A stretch of DNA of 64,000 bases, from positions 32,030,967 to 32,094,966 of the forward strand of contig OY821744.1 in NCBI GenBank assembly GCA_963682055.1. Reading direction: 5' to 3'. A model generated the notes under the pieces. The model was not told the DNA's origin and ran no database searches. It was given only the letters and a program-made list of their open reading frames with translations. Below are positions 46,665 through 57,648 of the stretch, piece by piece. The position numbers and the translations under genes were made by a program. Source of the stretch: Primula veris. Lineage: Eukaryota > Streptophyta > Magnoliopsida > Ericales > Primulaceae. Within the stretch, counting starts at the first letter, position 1, and each line of letters begins with the position of its first letter.

Positions 46665-47165
46665 TCTTGCACTTATGCAGGGTTGGGCTACAGTATTAGA
46701 GAATAGCAACTTTGAAGCTGGTCAAAAAATAGCAATCTACGCCTTTAAAGACCATAATAATGTAAATGTATTTTACATTTTGCCCATCCATCCACCACCA
46801 CCTTAGCCACTTCTTCCAAGCTTGATCATTAGATAGGCTAGATAGCTGACTATGTTCATAAACTAAAGATGATTCTTTTTATCAGGTAGTATTTGTTTTT
46901 TGTTTAATATTCTCCGTAGTTGAATCCAGCTTTTTCTTTCTTTTTGAAACATGGGATTTGATTTGCTTATGTTGCTGAAGCCTGAATACATTGTGTTCCG
47001 TTTTACATTCTTAGGAATGAGTAAATTTTTGTTGGATTATACAGATTTTCGTGTTTGGATTATTGTTTGGTAAATATAGTAAGTTACTTTATGATGTACC
47101 ATGTAGAGACACTTGAAAAAAAATAAACAATGGGACTTGTGTGTGACACATATTCGTGTTCATTC
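46665..47165 (+). pseudogene. B3-like copy C, right fragment
   Basis: Resumes with the duplicated TCTTG and continues ALMQGWATVLENSNFEAGQK to the stop TAG at 46803-46805 and the usual 3' flank up to CATATTCGTGTTCATTCA. Without the copia insertion the exon fragment would be continuous. Confidence 0.85.
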
Positions 47166-48008
47166 ATAAATCAATGGCATCCCACCATTGTTTTTCTTTT
47201 GAAAGGCTCACGTGTATTCTCTCAAGAATGGGTTCTTTATAATTTAGAACACACTTTTTAAAAGCTAAGTTATCAACTATATATTCAAGTAAAAACAATC
47301 TTCTTACTTGAAGATCTTGATGATTGCTTTTGACTCTTTTTGATTGGCTTGAATCTCTCCATATATCATGAGACTGTCCAACGTGAGATTGACTCCAATC
47401 TTCTAAAGATAGAACCTGTTGATAATAGCTTGGAAATAGGAGTTAGTCTTTTCTTTCAATAAGTAAACATATAAGACAATATCTTTTAGAGATAATATCT
47501 TTGAATATACATATGAAACATTAACTCCATATTTCATTCAATCTTAAACATATCATAACAAAGATTGAAACAAGTGATAAAGATTTGTATAAGAATAGAG
47601 ATATAGATTTATAAGATATCCTGCATGATTTAAAACAAATAATTATCATTAAAGAATAGTTATGCAGATTAATAGAACAAGACAGAATTCTGCAGAACAG
47701 CAGGTTGGAACTGTGGTTGCAACTGAGGTTGCAACATTACTTGAAACCTCCAACGCTGTCTAAGCAGGTTGTAACTGAGGTTGCAACTGAGGTTGCAACA
47801 TTACTTGAAACCTATCAGCATAGTTTGTAACTGAGGTTGCAACATTCCTTGAAACCTAACAACACCTGTCTCAGTAGGTTGTAACTGAGGTTGCAACATT
47901 GCTTGAAACCTAACAACACTGTCTTAGTTCTTAAACAAACAGTTAGAATTATTAAGTAAAAACCAATAGACAACAAATAGTATTTAGACCAGAAATCTGG
48001 TCCTAACA
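47166..48008. repeat. Insert between B3-like copies C and D, with tandem repeats
   Basis: 843 bp not shared with the other copies. At 47700-47930 it carries about four copies of a unit GGTTGTAACTGAGGTTGCAA + CATTACTTGAAACCT. It ends TCCTAACA exactly where copy D's intron 2 begins (GTATCTTTCC). That end looks like an LTR terminus, but no matching start or target duplication was found. Confidence 0.6.
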
Positions 48009-48752
48009 GTATCTTTCCTCATGTCATATATAGACTTGTTTTAGCCTAATTAAACTTTATATCTCATAGTCCACTGCAGTTTTTTCACTTATAAAGCCTG
48101 TCTCTAGGAATAACACTGATATGTCTGGCAAAAGCAATTTAACTTATAAAGCGCGAGACACTTTACTTGAATTCTTTTGCTTTGAATAATTTTAATTGGG
48201 CTTCTCATTATTGCAGTTCAAATGGAATGGGGAATAAGTTCTAGGTGTTAATAAATAATGTTGTGGATTATTATCTGGCATTTATTGGTGTCAATTGGAA
48301 AAATCAGACATCGTTTTAGGAGAAAGTTAATAATATTATCCAAGATAATTACTAACCTAGTGTAGTTGCAGCTTATAAGCACAATTTTTTTGCTTAAAAT
48401 TCGAGCTTCCTTACTTGTAACCTGCAATTAGACAAGCCAATCATGGGGTTCTGGTTGTTAGTTGTGAACCAACATTTTGTTGGGCTTGGGTCACAGCAAT
48501 GGGCTAGTTTGGAGAAAAACTTCTTATGGCTCTTTTTTTCAATTTAATACTGACTAATAGTGTCTGAACCTTGTGATGATTCGTTTTGGATTTTAACAAA
48601 TTTGATTGATATGATTAGGTTTTATTTGTATGATACTTCGTATGATATTTGCTTGATAATGACGTTGATATATTTCAGTTGGTTCATTAATGCGATTTAA
48701 ATGACGAGTCAATTTGATTAGCATAATCTTTGTATAATCTTGATAAATATAG

Positions 48753-49643
48753 ATCTTTGGCAATCGGGGTCGCAGTCCAAGTGGCGGAACATGGAGAGCA
48801 AGCAACAAATGTTGTGGTTAGTGAGTATTTTTATTATTATTATTTTCAAGTTTCATTTTTTGTTTCAATATTTAAATATTTTAAGATGCATATATCTTTT
48901 GTTGTTTCCAGGCTGACCAGTTGCAAGAGCAAGCAGTTGATGTGGTTAGTGATGTTTTGTTTCAAGTATTCTTTTCCAATATTTCAAAGTTATTGAAAGG
49001 CATGTAACATATTTTCTGTTGTTTCTAGAATGTTGACTTGCAAGAGGAAGAAAATAAGTGCTTGATTTTTATAGTATTTCTTTTTGTTTAAGTATTTATA
49101 TGTTTTTAAGATGCGTGTGAACTATATCTTTTCTTTTTTTAGTTTGCTGAACTTGGATTTCTCATACCAGCATTACAAGGGTTTTCTGCAGTTGATAATG
49201 TTCAGGAAGCTCTTCAGTTTCCAAACATGCCATTTGTTTTACTCTCACCTATTCTGAAAACACTTATAGGCGCTGGAGAGGCTATTTTCTTTACAAAAAA
49301 ATCTCTTACGCCAAGTGACGTGAACCCTCCACGACACCGACTCTTGATTCACACTGGCCGAATTGACCTATCATATTACTTCAGCCAACAAGATTTTACA
49401 AACATAAACATGGGAGCTGGTTCTATCGAAATAAGCGTAGTTGTAGCTGGTGTGGCTTATGATGTAACCATGAGGATTCGGCAAATGGGCGCAAGTCCGT
49501 ATCTTGCACTTATGCAGGGTTGGGCTACAGTATTAGAGAATAGCAACTTTGAAGCTGGTCAAAAAATAGCAATCTACGCCTTTAAAGACCATAATAATGT
49601 AAATGTATTTTACATTTTGCCCATCCATCCACCACGAGCTTAG
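48753..49643 (+). pseudogene. B3/DUF313-like copy D, lacking exons 1-2
   Basis: Exons 48753-48816, 48912-48944 and 49143-49643 are open and in phase (QVAEHGEQATNVV, ADQLQEQAVDV, then the 167-codon last exon with KKSLTPSDVNPPRHRLLIHT and GWATVLENSNFEAGQKIAIY). No start codon in frame exists in the first of these; the first usable ATG is in the last exon at 49227. A spare exon-like stretch AATGTTGACTTGCAAGAGG sits after TTTCTAG near 49030. No promoter was seen, so it is probably silent unless spliced to an upstream exon. The intact frame implies either youth or some use. Confidence 0.65.
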
Positions 49644-50219
49644 CCACTTCTTCCAAGCTTGATCATTAGATTGGCTAGATAGCTGACTATGTTCATAAAC
49701 TAAAGATGATTCTTTTTATCAGTTTATATTTGTTTTTTGTTTAATATTCTCCGTAGTTGAATCCAGCCTTTTCTTTCTTTTTGAAACATGGGATTTGATT
49801 TGCTTATGTTGCTGAAGCCTGAATACATTGTGTTCCGTTTTATATTCTTAGCAATGAGTAAATTTTTGTTGGATTATACAGATTTTCGTGTTTGGATTAT
49901 TGTTTGGTAAATATAGTAAGTTACTTTATGATGTACCATGTAGAGACACTTGAAAAAAAATAAACAATGGGACTTGTGTGTGACACATATTCGTGTTCAT
50001 TCACATACTCTTAGACCTCAAATTCAGGCGTATTCCATCAATGGAACTCACTCCAGATTTTAATCAAAAAAGTTGACCGTAGAAGCTGCTATCGAACAGA
50101 GCCTATACGAAATCGGTGCTGTTTAAATGTACATGTATTTGGTCCTCTCCTTCTGTACTTAATTTTCCAACAACGTTCTTGCTGCTTTTAGGCTTTTAGC
50201 TATTCGTGTTGTTTAAACT

Positions 50220-50405
50220 TTTTATAAATTTCCCGGGACAATCAAACACAGCCCGGTCAATTGACGTACAAAAAACAAAAACAAAATGGTGTCACTCTGT
50301 CTTCTTCAGAAGTTGAATATCGTGCAATGGGTTTCACTGAATTAAAGCCAGCGGCCACACCGCTTTTTTTTACGGACCTTGAAATGGGCTTCCGTGCGTG
50401 CCACT
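50220..50405 (+). pseudogene. Copia RNase H fragment (in unit D)
   Basis: The same scrap as at 34.26 kb (SSSEVEYRAMGFTELKPAA), with a few substitutions and indels. Confidence 0.7.
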
Positions 50406-50620
50406 AAAACGAAACTTAATTATCTACGAAATGGTATATCACAATACATGTTTGTAATCTATGAAAATAAATAATCCTAAAATATTAATTCAAGTATTTT
50501 ATTAAAATTTTGAAATTGAAAATGAGTATTATTCGTTCATCGTTACTCAAAATTAGTAAATGAATATTGAACCACCGTCAAGCAGGGGTCTAAAAGCCAA
50601 TAAGACTACAATATTATAAA

Positions 50621-50958
50621 ACTAGTAATCGTAGCTCATGCGTTGCGTGTGTGACATGTATTTACATAAATATGATTCGACACAAATAAATTTAACATTT
50701 TCAAAAAGTTTACAAAAATAATTGGATGAATATCGTAAAAATATAATGTTTTATTGTTATAGTAATGTAAAAATACATGTACGATGATTTGTTTGATAGA
50801 TGATTTGATATGTGAAAAAAAAAGAATATTTATTTATTTATTTAAATTGCATTAAGTTATTTTAGTAATTAGTAAGTTAGAATAGGGGCATTTTTGGAAA
50901 AAATGGATAAAATTGGGCAGTCTCAAGATTTCTTGAGTTCTCTTATATTAATAGTATG
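50621..50958. mobile_element. Non-autonomous insertion, 338 bp, absent from unit B
   Basis: Copy B reads TTATAAAATTACCG at the equivalent site. Here ACTAGTAATCGTAGCTCATG ... TTAATAGTATG is inserted. The ends are imperfect inverted repeats (ACTAGTAAT and, reversed, ACTATTAAT). No clear target duplication. It resembles common small plant elements of the 'ACTATTAAT' kind; class unresolved. Confidence 0.65.
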
Positions 50959-53029
50959 ATTACCGAAAAACTAATACAAAATTGGGTCGTTACAATCATT
51001 TCCTAAAAAAAAATTAAAGCCAAGCTTGAATACGTTTGCAATTGAGTCCATTTTAGTTTCAAATTTTGACCATTTAATCAATATTTAAAATTGCAGTAAA
51101 ACCAAGTCACGAATGACGTGAGATTGGTAATCCCAGATCTCTTATATTTATTGATAACGTAAGCAATGAAAAAAAAAACTCCCCCCACCAAGACTTCGTC
51201 AAACAATTAGTAATTCGGTTTAATCCAAACTAACACATTTTCTTAAAAAAAAAACTAACACATTTATATCAAGCTCTGTTTGTTTTGTTATAAAATAGGT
51301 TTAAATAAATATTTACAGGTAAAATACATTTTTCGGATGATTGGTTTATCGTAAAACATTTTTTTGGAAAAACTTTTCCCTCACATATTGAAAAATTAGG
51401 GAAACGATTACACCGAAAATAAAGTTGTAAATAATTTACGGCTCCCTGTATATTCTTTCTAATATTAGTATATAAAATATAATTAATTATAGGTCCCATA
51501 TTTTAAAACTATTTAAGACTTAGTCCATTATATAAAAAAAGGAAAATTCTAAAAAGTAACAAAATTTGAAAAAAAAAACAAGAAAAAACCCCTAATAATT
51601 TTGAAAAAACCAAAAAAATTAATTTGTAAAAAGGAAAAAAATGAGTTTGTTTAAAATTTTGAGGTAACAAAACTTTTTATGCATAAATCGTCCGTAAATA
51701 AAACACAAACAAAAGTTTTTAATGTAAAATTTTCCCATAAAAAACATTTCCCCCCATCTAAATTTTTTATTATAAAACAAACGTAAACTTAATTAGTTTG
51801 ATTTGCATTCCATCCCCCCAACTTTTTCTTGGTAGTGAAATTAAAACTCAAACTTATTACTCTCTTCGTTCCTATTTAATTGTTCACTATAAAACTACGA
51901 GCAATTTTAACCGGCCAATAACTTGTATTAAAATTGTCGGAATAAAAATTTTCAAAAGTTGATCATATAGTTCAAATGTTAAATTTTAAGATTAAATTTA
52001 AATTTTTTTATAAGGGCCAATTAACAAAAACATACCATAACTCTATTATATTACCAAAAACATACCCAAAAACTTAAATTACAAAAAACATACCTATATA
52101 TAATTATTATTTTTTTAATTCTAATCAAACAATAATCTAACCTCTCTCTCTAACCGCAACTCTCTATCTTTAATCGTACCTCTTTCTCTAACACACGATA
52201 ATCGTACCTCTTTCTAACACATGCTAATCACCCATCTCTCTCTCAAAATGACTAAAAAATCATAAAATATTCATATGTTAATTATAAAATATCATACCCT
52301 AATTTTAAAATGTCATACCCTAAATGTTCTGAATCACAATCAAATATATAAAAAAGAGTTCATACCCTAATTTCAAAACTTCATACCCTAATTTCAAAAC
52401 TTTATACCATAATTTTAAAATTTCATACCCTAATTTTAAAATTTCATATCCTACATATGAATTTCTCTCAATACTATACATATAAATTCTCCTCATTCAA
52501 CTTGAAAACCACAAGTTTTACAATAGTCTCAAACCTCAATAAATAGAAAACAATCTCACCAATTTCATATATTATGGGATAGAAAATAATCTCACCAATT
52601 TCATATATTTTTCATATATTACGGGGTATCAACCAGTGTAATATTTGTGTATTACGTATGTATGTATATATATTTATTTATATAATTTAGATGGTGTTCG
52701 GTAGTTAGTGACGGGTTTTCGTGGTGGAGGAGGGGATATATACAGAGTGATATATAAAAGAAAGATACAAACAACAATGGAGAAATAATAGAATAAACAA
52801 CATTAAATTTGTTTGTTATGTTTTTGATAGTTAAAGTTGTAATGGTATGTTTTTGTTAATTTAGTTTTAAAATTAATATGTTTTATTAATTTATGTTTTT
52901 TTATAATGAATAATTAAATAGTAAGATTAAAAATTTTAAAAATTGTAAGATTAAAAGTAATAGAAGAGTAAATAGTATTTCTTAGTATTATTTTTTAAAC
53001 TCTTTTATTATTGATTGAAGTTGCTAGGG
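50959..53029. other. AT-rich intergenic DNA
   Basis: The first 100 bp or so continue the B/D duplication (ACCGAAAAACTAATACAAAA). The rest has no recognised gene. At 52300-52450 the phrase TTCATACCCTAATTTTAAAA recurs about six times as a short tandem repeat. Confidence 0.6.
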
Positions 53030-54930
53030 TTTCTATACAAACCTTGTTCTCTCTCTCTCTTCTCAAGAGAAAAACTCACTATTAAGGTAAAGTGCTTATT
53101 TTTAATTCCATTATTCAATTTATCTGCATTTCTTTTCTGGGTGTAATAGCTAAGGTTACAATCTAACTGAATTGGCATTTAAATCCCATGGTAAAATATT
53201 AATCTAAATATGAATTTGATCTCAATTCATTTTTGTTTTTTTGTAAAAAGTTTTGTAGTAACCCAATTTATTTATTGGATACAAATTGTATTGTATATTA
53301 CCATACATCTTATAAACAGTAATAAAACGGCTGTCTTTTCTTCCATGTTCAAAAACTTAAATCTTGTAGCTTAAAAAACTAACCCAAACAGACCTTGAGT
53401 AAGGGAGTTGAATAAGTAAATGGACTAATTTATATAAATGTATCTTTTGTAGAAAATATGATGTCTTTTTTTGTGTATGATACAATGCTTGGTACTTTAT
53501 ATTTATAGTTTATCCATCGACTAATTAAAACGTAAATTTCAGCTGGTGAACCAAATGTTTGCAGCTTATAAGCAAAAATTTTAACAAGTTGATCTTAAAA
53601 GCTGTTGCCAAATAAGTTCTTAATAGCAATATTGTCTTTTTCCGAAGAAAATAAGATAGGTTTTATTTGTGTGACAAAAATTTAGGTTCATTTTGTCTAT
53701 AGTTTATCTATTTTTTATTTTGGGTGTAACAAATAGGCTTACGATGTAACTGCTTTTCTATTCAAATCTCAGTATGGAATTTCATTTCCTGAATGAATTA
53801 GATCTCAATCGATTGTCGATCGATTTCTTTTTTGATTCATATTTTTTTTTAGTAAAATAGTTAGGATAAGCCGCTTTATTTTTTGAATACTAACTGTGTA
53901 TTGTATTGTACATAATAGAAGCATTAGAAAACAGCTAGCTTTATTACCATATTCAGGATATTTCATCTTTTTGCTTAAAAGCTAAATCCAAACGGACTCT
54001 GAATAAGCTGGTGGATGTTCGGTTAATTAATGGGTCAGGCCCAGTTTATAGAAATGTCTTTTTGTGTAGAAAAAAATGCTATCTTTCTTATATCCTTGTG
54101 ATAAGCAAATAAGTTTATTTCTGTGAGTGTATGCCAGAACGATACAAAACTTAGTTCTTTATATCTTTAGTTTATACATGACCAATTAGAACACATATTT
54201 CAGCTGACTACCCAAATGTTGCAGCTTAATAGCAATAAAGTAAACAAGTTGAGCTTAAAAGCTGATGTAAAACAAGCTTCTGATAACAATATTGTCTTTT
54301 TCCGAAGCAAATAAGATACTTTTTATTTATGGGATAAAATCATAAAAAGCTAGGTTCTTTATATACAGTTAATCTTTAAGGTTTGTTCTTCTTTCTATCT
54401 TCACTGTTCTCGATTTCAATTTTGGTGTAAAAAAACTAGGGTTTCAATCTAATTGGATTGCTATTCAAATCTCATTATTGGGTTACATTTTATGTATGAG
54501 TTAACTTTCAATTGAATGCCGGCTGATTTCATCTGTGCCGTATATTCTGTGATAAGACAGCTTATATTTGGGTTACAAAATGTGTATTTTACACCTTTTC
54601 GTCCATGTTCAAAATATTCCAACCTTTTGCTTAAATGCTAAAACCAAATAAACCCTGAGTAAGCTGGTGGATGTTAGGTTAGTAAACGGACCAGGCCCAA
54701 TTATATTGAAGTTCTTTTGTAGAGAAGATGGTATCTATTACCTTTCCCTCGTGATAAGCAAGTAAGATATTATTTCCTGTGTGATAATATGCCTGGTTCT
54801 TTAATTCTTTAGATTATCCGTTACCAGTCAACTAACAAATCAAATGATTGCAGCTTATAAGCAAACAAGTTGAGGTCGAAAGACGCCACCAAATAAGCTT
54901 ATAATAACGATAGTCTTTTTGTACTGTTCA
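53030..54930 (+). repeat. Degenerate tandem units upstream of DPMS3
   Basis: Three diverged units of about 650 bp. Anchors: TTTCAGCTG...GCAGCTTATAAGC and AACAATATTGTCTTTTTCCG at 53542-53655, 54198-54303 and 54845-54920, and GGTGTAA..TAGGGTTTCAATCTAA-like words at 53139, 53724 and 54423. The CT-rich stretch 53045-53062 followed by AAG|GTAAAG at 53087 may be the non-coding first exon of DPMS3 with its donor. Confidence 0.65.
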
Positions 54931-55259
54931 AGAAAAGTATTTATGAGGTAATGAGTAGTAATTGAATCGAATGCAACCTTCAACCTTTTATCTTTAATTT
55001 TTTTCACCAGCAACAACGGCCTTGCATGTACTGTCTTCCTGCAACTCAGTTAATTTTTCGTTTTGAAATGAAAACCTTATTTTTTTTTAAAAGGATATGA
55101 CTTTCTCGGTATCACATCATAAGTTATAAATAAGTTAGTCTTGATCGAGTGTTGAGATTGTGTATTGGGCATGTTTGCTTCATTAATCTGTTTCTTTGTT
55201 TTTGTCTTTAGAAATTTAGCACATACAAGTAAATAATACTTTTTTTATTTTAAAGTGCT

Positions 55260-55380
55260 GTGCATAGTTGCCAAATGATGTTGGGAAATTGCGCAAGGGC
55301 TTTGAGTCTATTTTGCTTATGCAATTTGTGGAGGACTGTGAGAATATGTAATACCTATCCCTTCTGATGATAGTCATGGT
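55260..55380 (+). ncRNA. Candidate small RNA or conserved element, copy 1
   Basis: 55260-55347 is 88 bp identical but for one base with 56638-56725, while its surroundings have diverged strongly. It contains AATGATGTT (C-box-like) and about 90 nt later CTTCTGATG (D-box CTGA), which also is shared. A box C/D snoRNA in a host-gene intron is possible. The terminal stem is poor, so this is a hypothesis. Confidence 0.3.
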
Positions 55381-56185
55381 TCCGATTTTTCTTTACATTA
55401 TAGTTGCTGTATTCGATATATTTTGGATTTTATTTTTTCTAGATTAATGGTCATTGTTTTTATTATTGCCAACCAAATGCATACAGTTTTGACTAGTGCT
55501 GTTTTGGATTAAAGATCAATTAGCTTTGCATGCATTGTTTGGTTTCTGAAACTTCACTCAGTATAGCTATTTTGTTTTGTTTCCTTTTGTTTTTTGCATA
55601 CATTGTGGGGCAGGGTTTTTTCCCCTGGATAACAAGCACTGTTTGTGTTTCGCCAGTTTATCTCCTTTAAAATTGTTGCCAAATAACCCGAAAGTTGACT
55701 GTCTTTTGCATAAATACGGGCTGCAGTTTTCTCTCTTGAGTATAGCATTGTCTTTTTTTCTGAATTTGTGTACAGTATATATATTTTGGCATTAGTTTGG
55801 GCGAAGATTCGTCTGAATAACGTCCGTTGTTCGTTTTCTGACTAGCTTAAACAATGTAATTTCTTTTTTGCAATAGTCCGAGTGTATACTTTTTTGCTTG
55901 AAAAGCGATCATTGAGTTAGTCTGTATATTTATTTTGTATATAATATATATTCTTTTCAGTTCGTATTATTCTTTTCACCTGAATAAAGGAACTTCTTTT
56001 TTATTTCTCCTATACTATATAACTGCCTTCTTAACAGGCATTGGTAGGTATTCTGATGATTTGATGTGGAATTCGCACGTTCTAGCATTATAGTATTTGT
56101 TAAGATTGAATTACTAAGATAATTGGTCATCTGTTTCCTTAGTGGCTCATTTTTTGAAAACCACAATTAGGCAATTAGACATGTT

Positions 56186-56280
56186 ATGAAGATAAAGGCA
56201 CTGCTCGTGGCTGTCTCCACCTCTTGTATTGGCATGTTGCAACCATTAAATGTTCCTCCTAGCTTAATAGCATCAACAAA
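56186..56280 (+). pseudogene. Decayed duplicate of DPMS3 first coding exon
   Basis: ATGAAG..ATAAAGGCACTGC, then GTGGCTGTCTCC, align with the true exon at 57649 but with a 9-bp loss, an early stop and no donor. It lies at the matching position of the upstream tandem unit. Confidence 0.65.
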
Positions 56281-56423
56281 CGATCAACTTTTCTACCATG
56301 TTCACACAGACTTCACTTAAAGTTAAAAGCTACATTCAAACGTACCCTGGGTAAGATAGTGGCCGTTAGATATGTGAATGCGTCATGCCCAACTCATTTA
56401 GTTCTTTCGTAGAGAAGATCATT

Positions 56424-56426
<3 letters not shown>

Positions 56427-56465
<39 letters not shown>

Positions 56466-56484
56466 TACATACATATATATATAT
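56427..56484 (+). repeat. (CA)n-(TA)n microsatellite
   Basis: About 16 CA units followed by interrupted CATA and TATA runs, between the two tandem units. Confidence 0.9.
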
Positions 56485-56637
56485 CAAATATATTTGCACA
56501 TCGTAACATAAGTTCCTGTTCTAGTGTTGAGATATTGTGTAGAGCATGTGTGCTTGATTTGCTTCATTCAGCTGTTTTGTTTGTTTTTGTTTTCCTTATG
56601 AAATTTAGTATACACGAGTAGATAGTTTACAAATGGT

Positions 56638-56760
56638 GTGCATAGTTGCCAAATGATGTTGGGAAATTGCGCAAGGGCTTTGAGTCTATTTTGCTTAAGC
56701 AATTTGTGGAGGACTGTGAGAATATATATCACCTATCCCTTCTGATGGTAGTCACCTTGC
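56638..56760 (+). ncRNA. Candidate small RNA or conserved element, copy 2
   Basis: Partner of 55260-55380. Same C-like and D-like boxes; here CCA before the C box can face TGG after the D box. No rRNA target was checked. Confidence 0.3.
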
Positions 56761-57648
56761 TCCAAGTTGTCTTTACTCTATAGTAGCTTTATTTTATATA
56801 TTTAAGGATTTTCTTTTTCCAAATTAATGGGGGTTATCTTGATCATGGGCTCATGGCCAATCAAATACATTACAGCTTTCCTAGGACGTATTTGGCTTTA
56901 GTTCTCTCTCAAGTTCAGTCGATTTAATATTTTGCTTTTTAAGCAGAAATTCATCATTGCTTTATTTCCGCAATTTTACTCAGTGTAGCTGTTTTGATTT
57001 GTTATCTGCATTCATTGAGGGAGCAGAGCTTTCCCCCTGGATAATGTTTGTCTTTTGCCAGCTTATTTCCTTTGAAGTTGTAGCCAAATAATCTCTAACT
57101 TGACCGTTTTTTCATTAATTTGGGTCATAGTTTTCTCTTTGAGTATCACATTTTGTTTCTGAATTTTTGTATAGTATTGTATATCTGTTTTCCATTGGCA
57201 TAAATTTGGATAAAATTCGCTTGAATAACAGCAGTTGTATTTCTTCTGTGTAGTTTATACAAAATAACTTCTTTCCTGCCATAGTTTGAGAACATACTGT
57301 CTCAAAAGCGGTCATTTTGTAGTAGGTATATTTTATACATATGTAAAAAAATTATTTGTGTTATTCTTTTCACCTTAATAAGGGAGTTCTCTTATTTCTG
57401 AATTTCCAATACAATATACTACTGCTTTTTTCTTCATATAATTAAAAGACAAGTTTTATCGCATGATTAAAGGGGATTGGTGGTTTCTTAAAAGAAGAAA
57501 AAGAAGGCATTGGTGATTGGTGTGTTCTGGTTATTTGATGTAGAACTTGTACCATCTAGCATTATATATATAATATGTTAGATTAAGTTAACAAAGATAG
57601 TAGCCATCCGTTTCTCTTATTGACTCCTTTTAAAACCACAATCAGGTG

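Larger units (their letters stand above)
48009..50620 (+). repeat. B3-like duplication unit D
   Basis: Homologous to unit B from the first bases after the exon-2 donor, including the downstream copia RNase H scrap; the match resumes at 50959 after the 338-bp insertion. Exons 1-2 are not included. Confidence 0.8.
55225..57640 (+). repeat. Tandem duplication (about 1.38 kb units) before and including DPMS3 exon
   Basis: Unit 1 (about 55225-56300) and unit 2 (about 56600-57750) share TTTGTCTTT..AAATTTAG, the 88-bp core (separate entry), CCCCTGGATAA, TTTTCTCT..TTGAGTAT and the exon region (CCACAAT.AG). Overall divergence is high, roughly a quarter to a third by eye, so the duplication is old. 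Confidence 0.7.

Noticed and set aside
47166..48008. Complete solo LTR between copies C and D
   Set aside because: Only the right end looks like an LTR terminus; no TG start with a matching 5-bp duplication was found.
57115..57315. Minus-strand ORF opposite the DPMS3 5' region
   Set aside because: Chance ORF in duplicated non-coding DNA; the matching stretch in the other tandem unit is not open.
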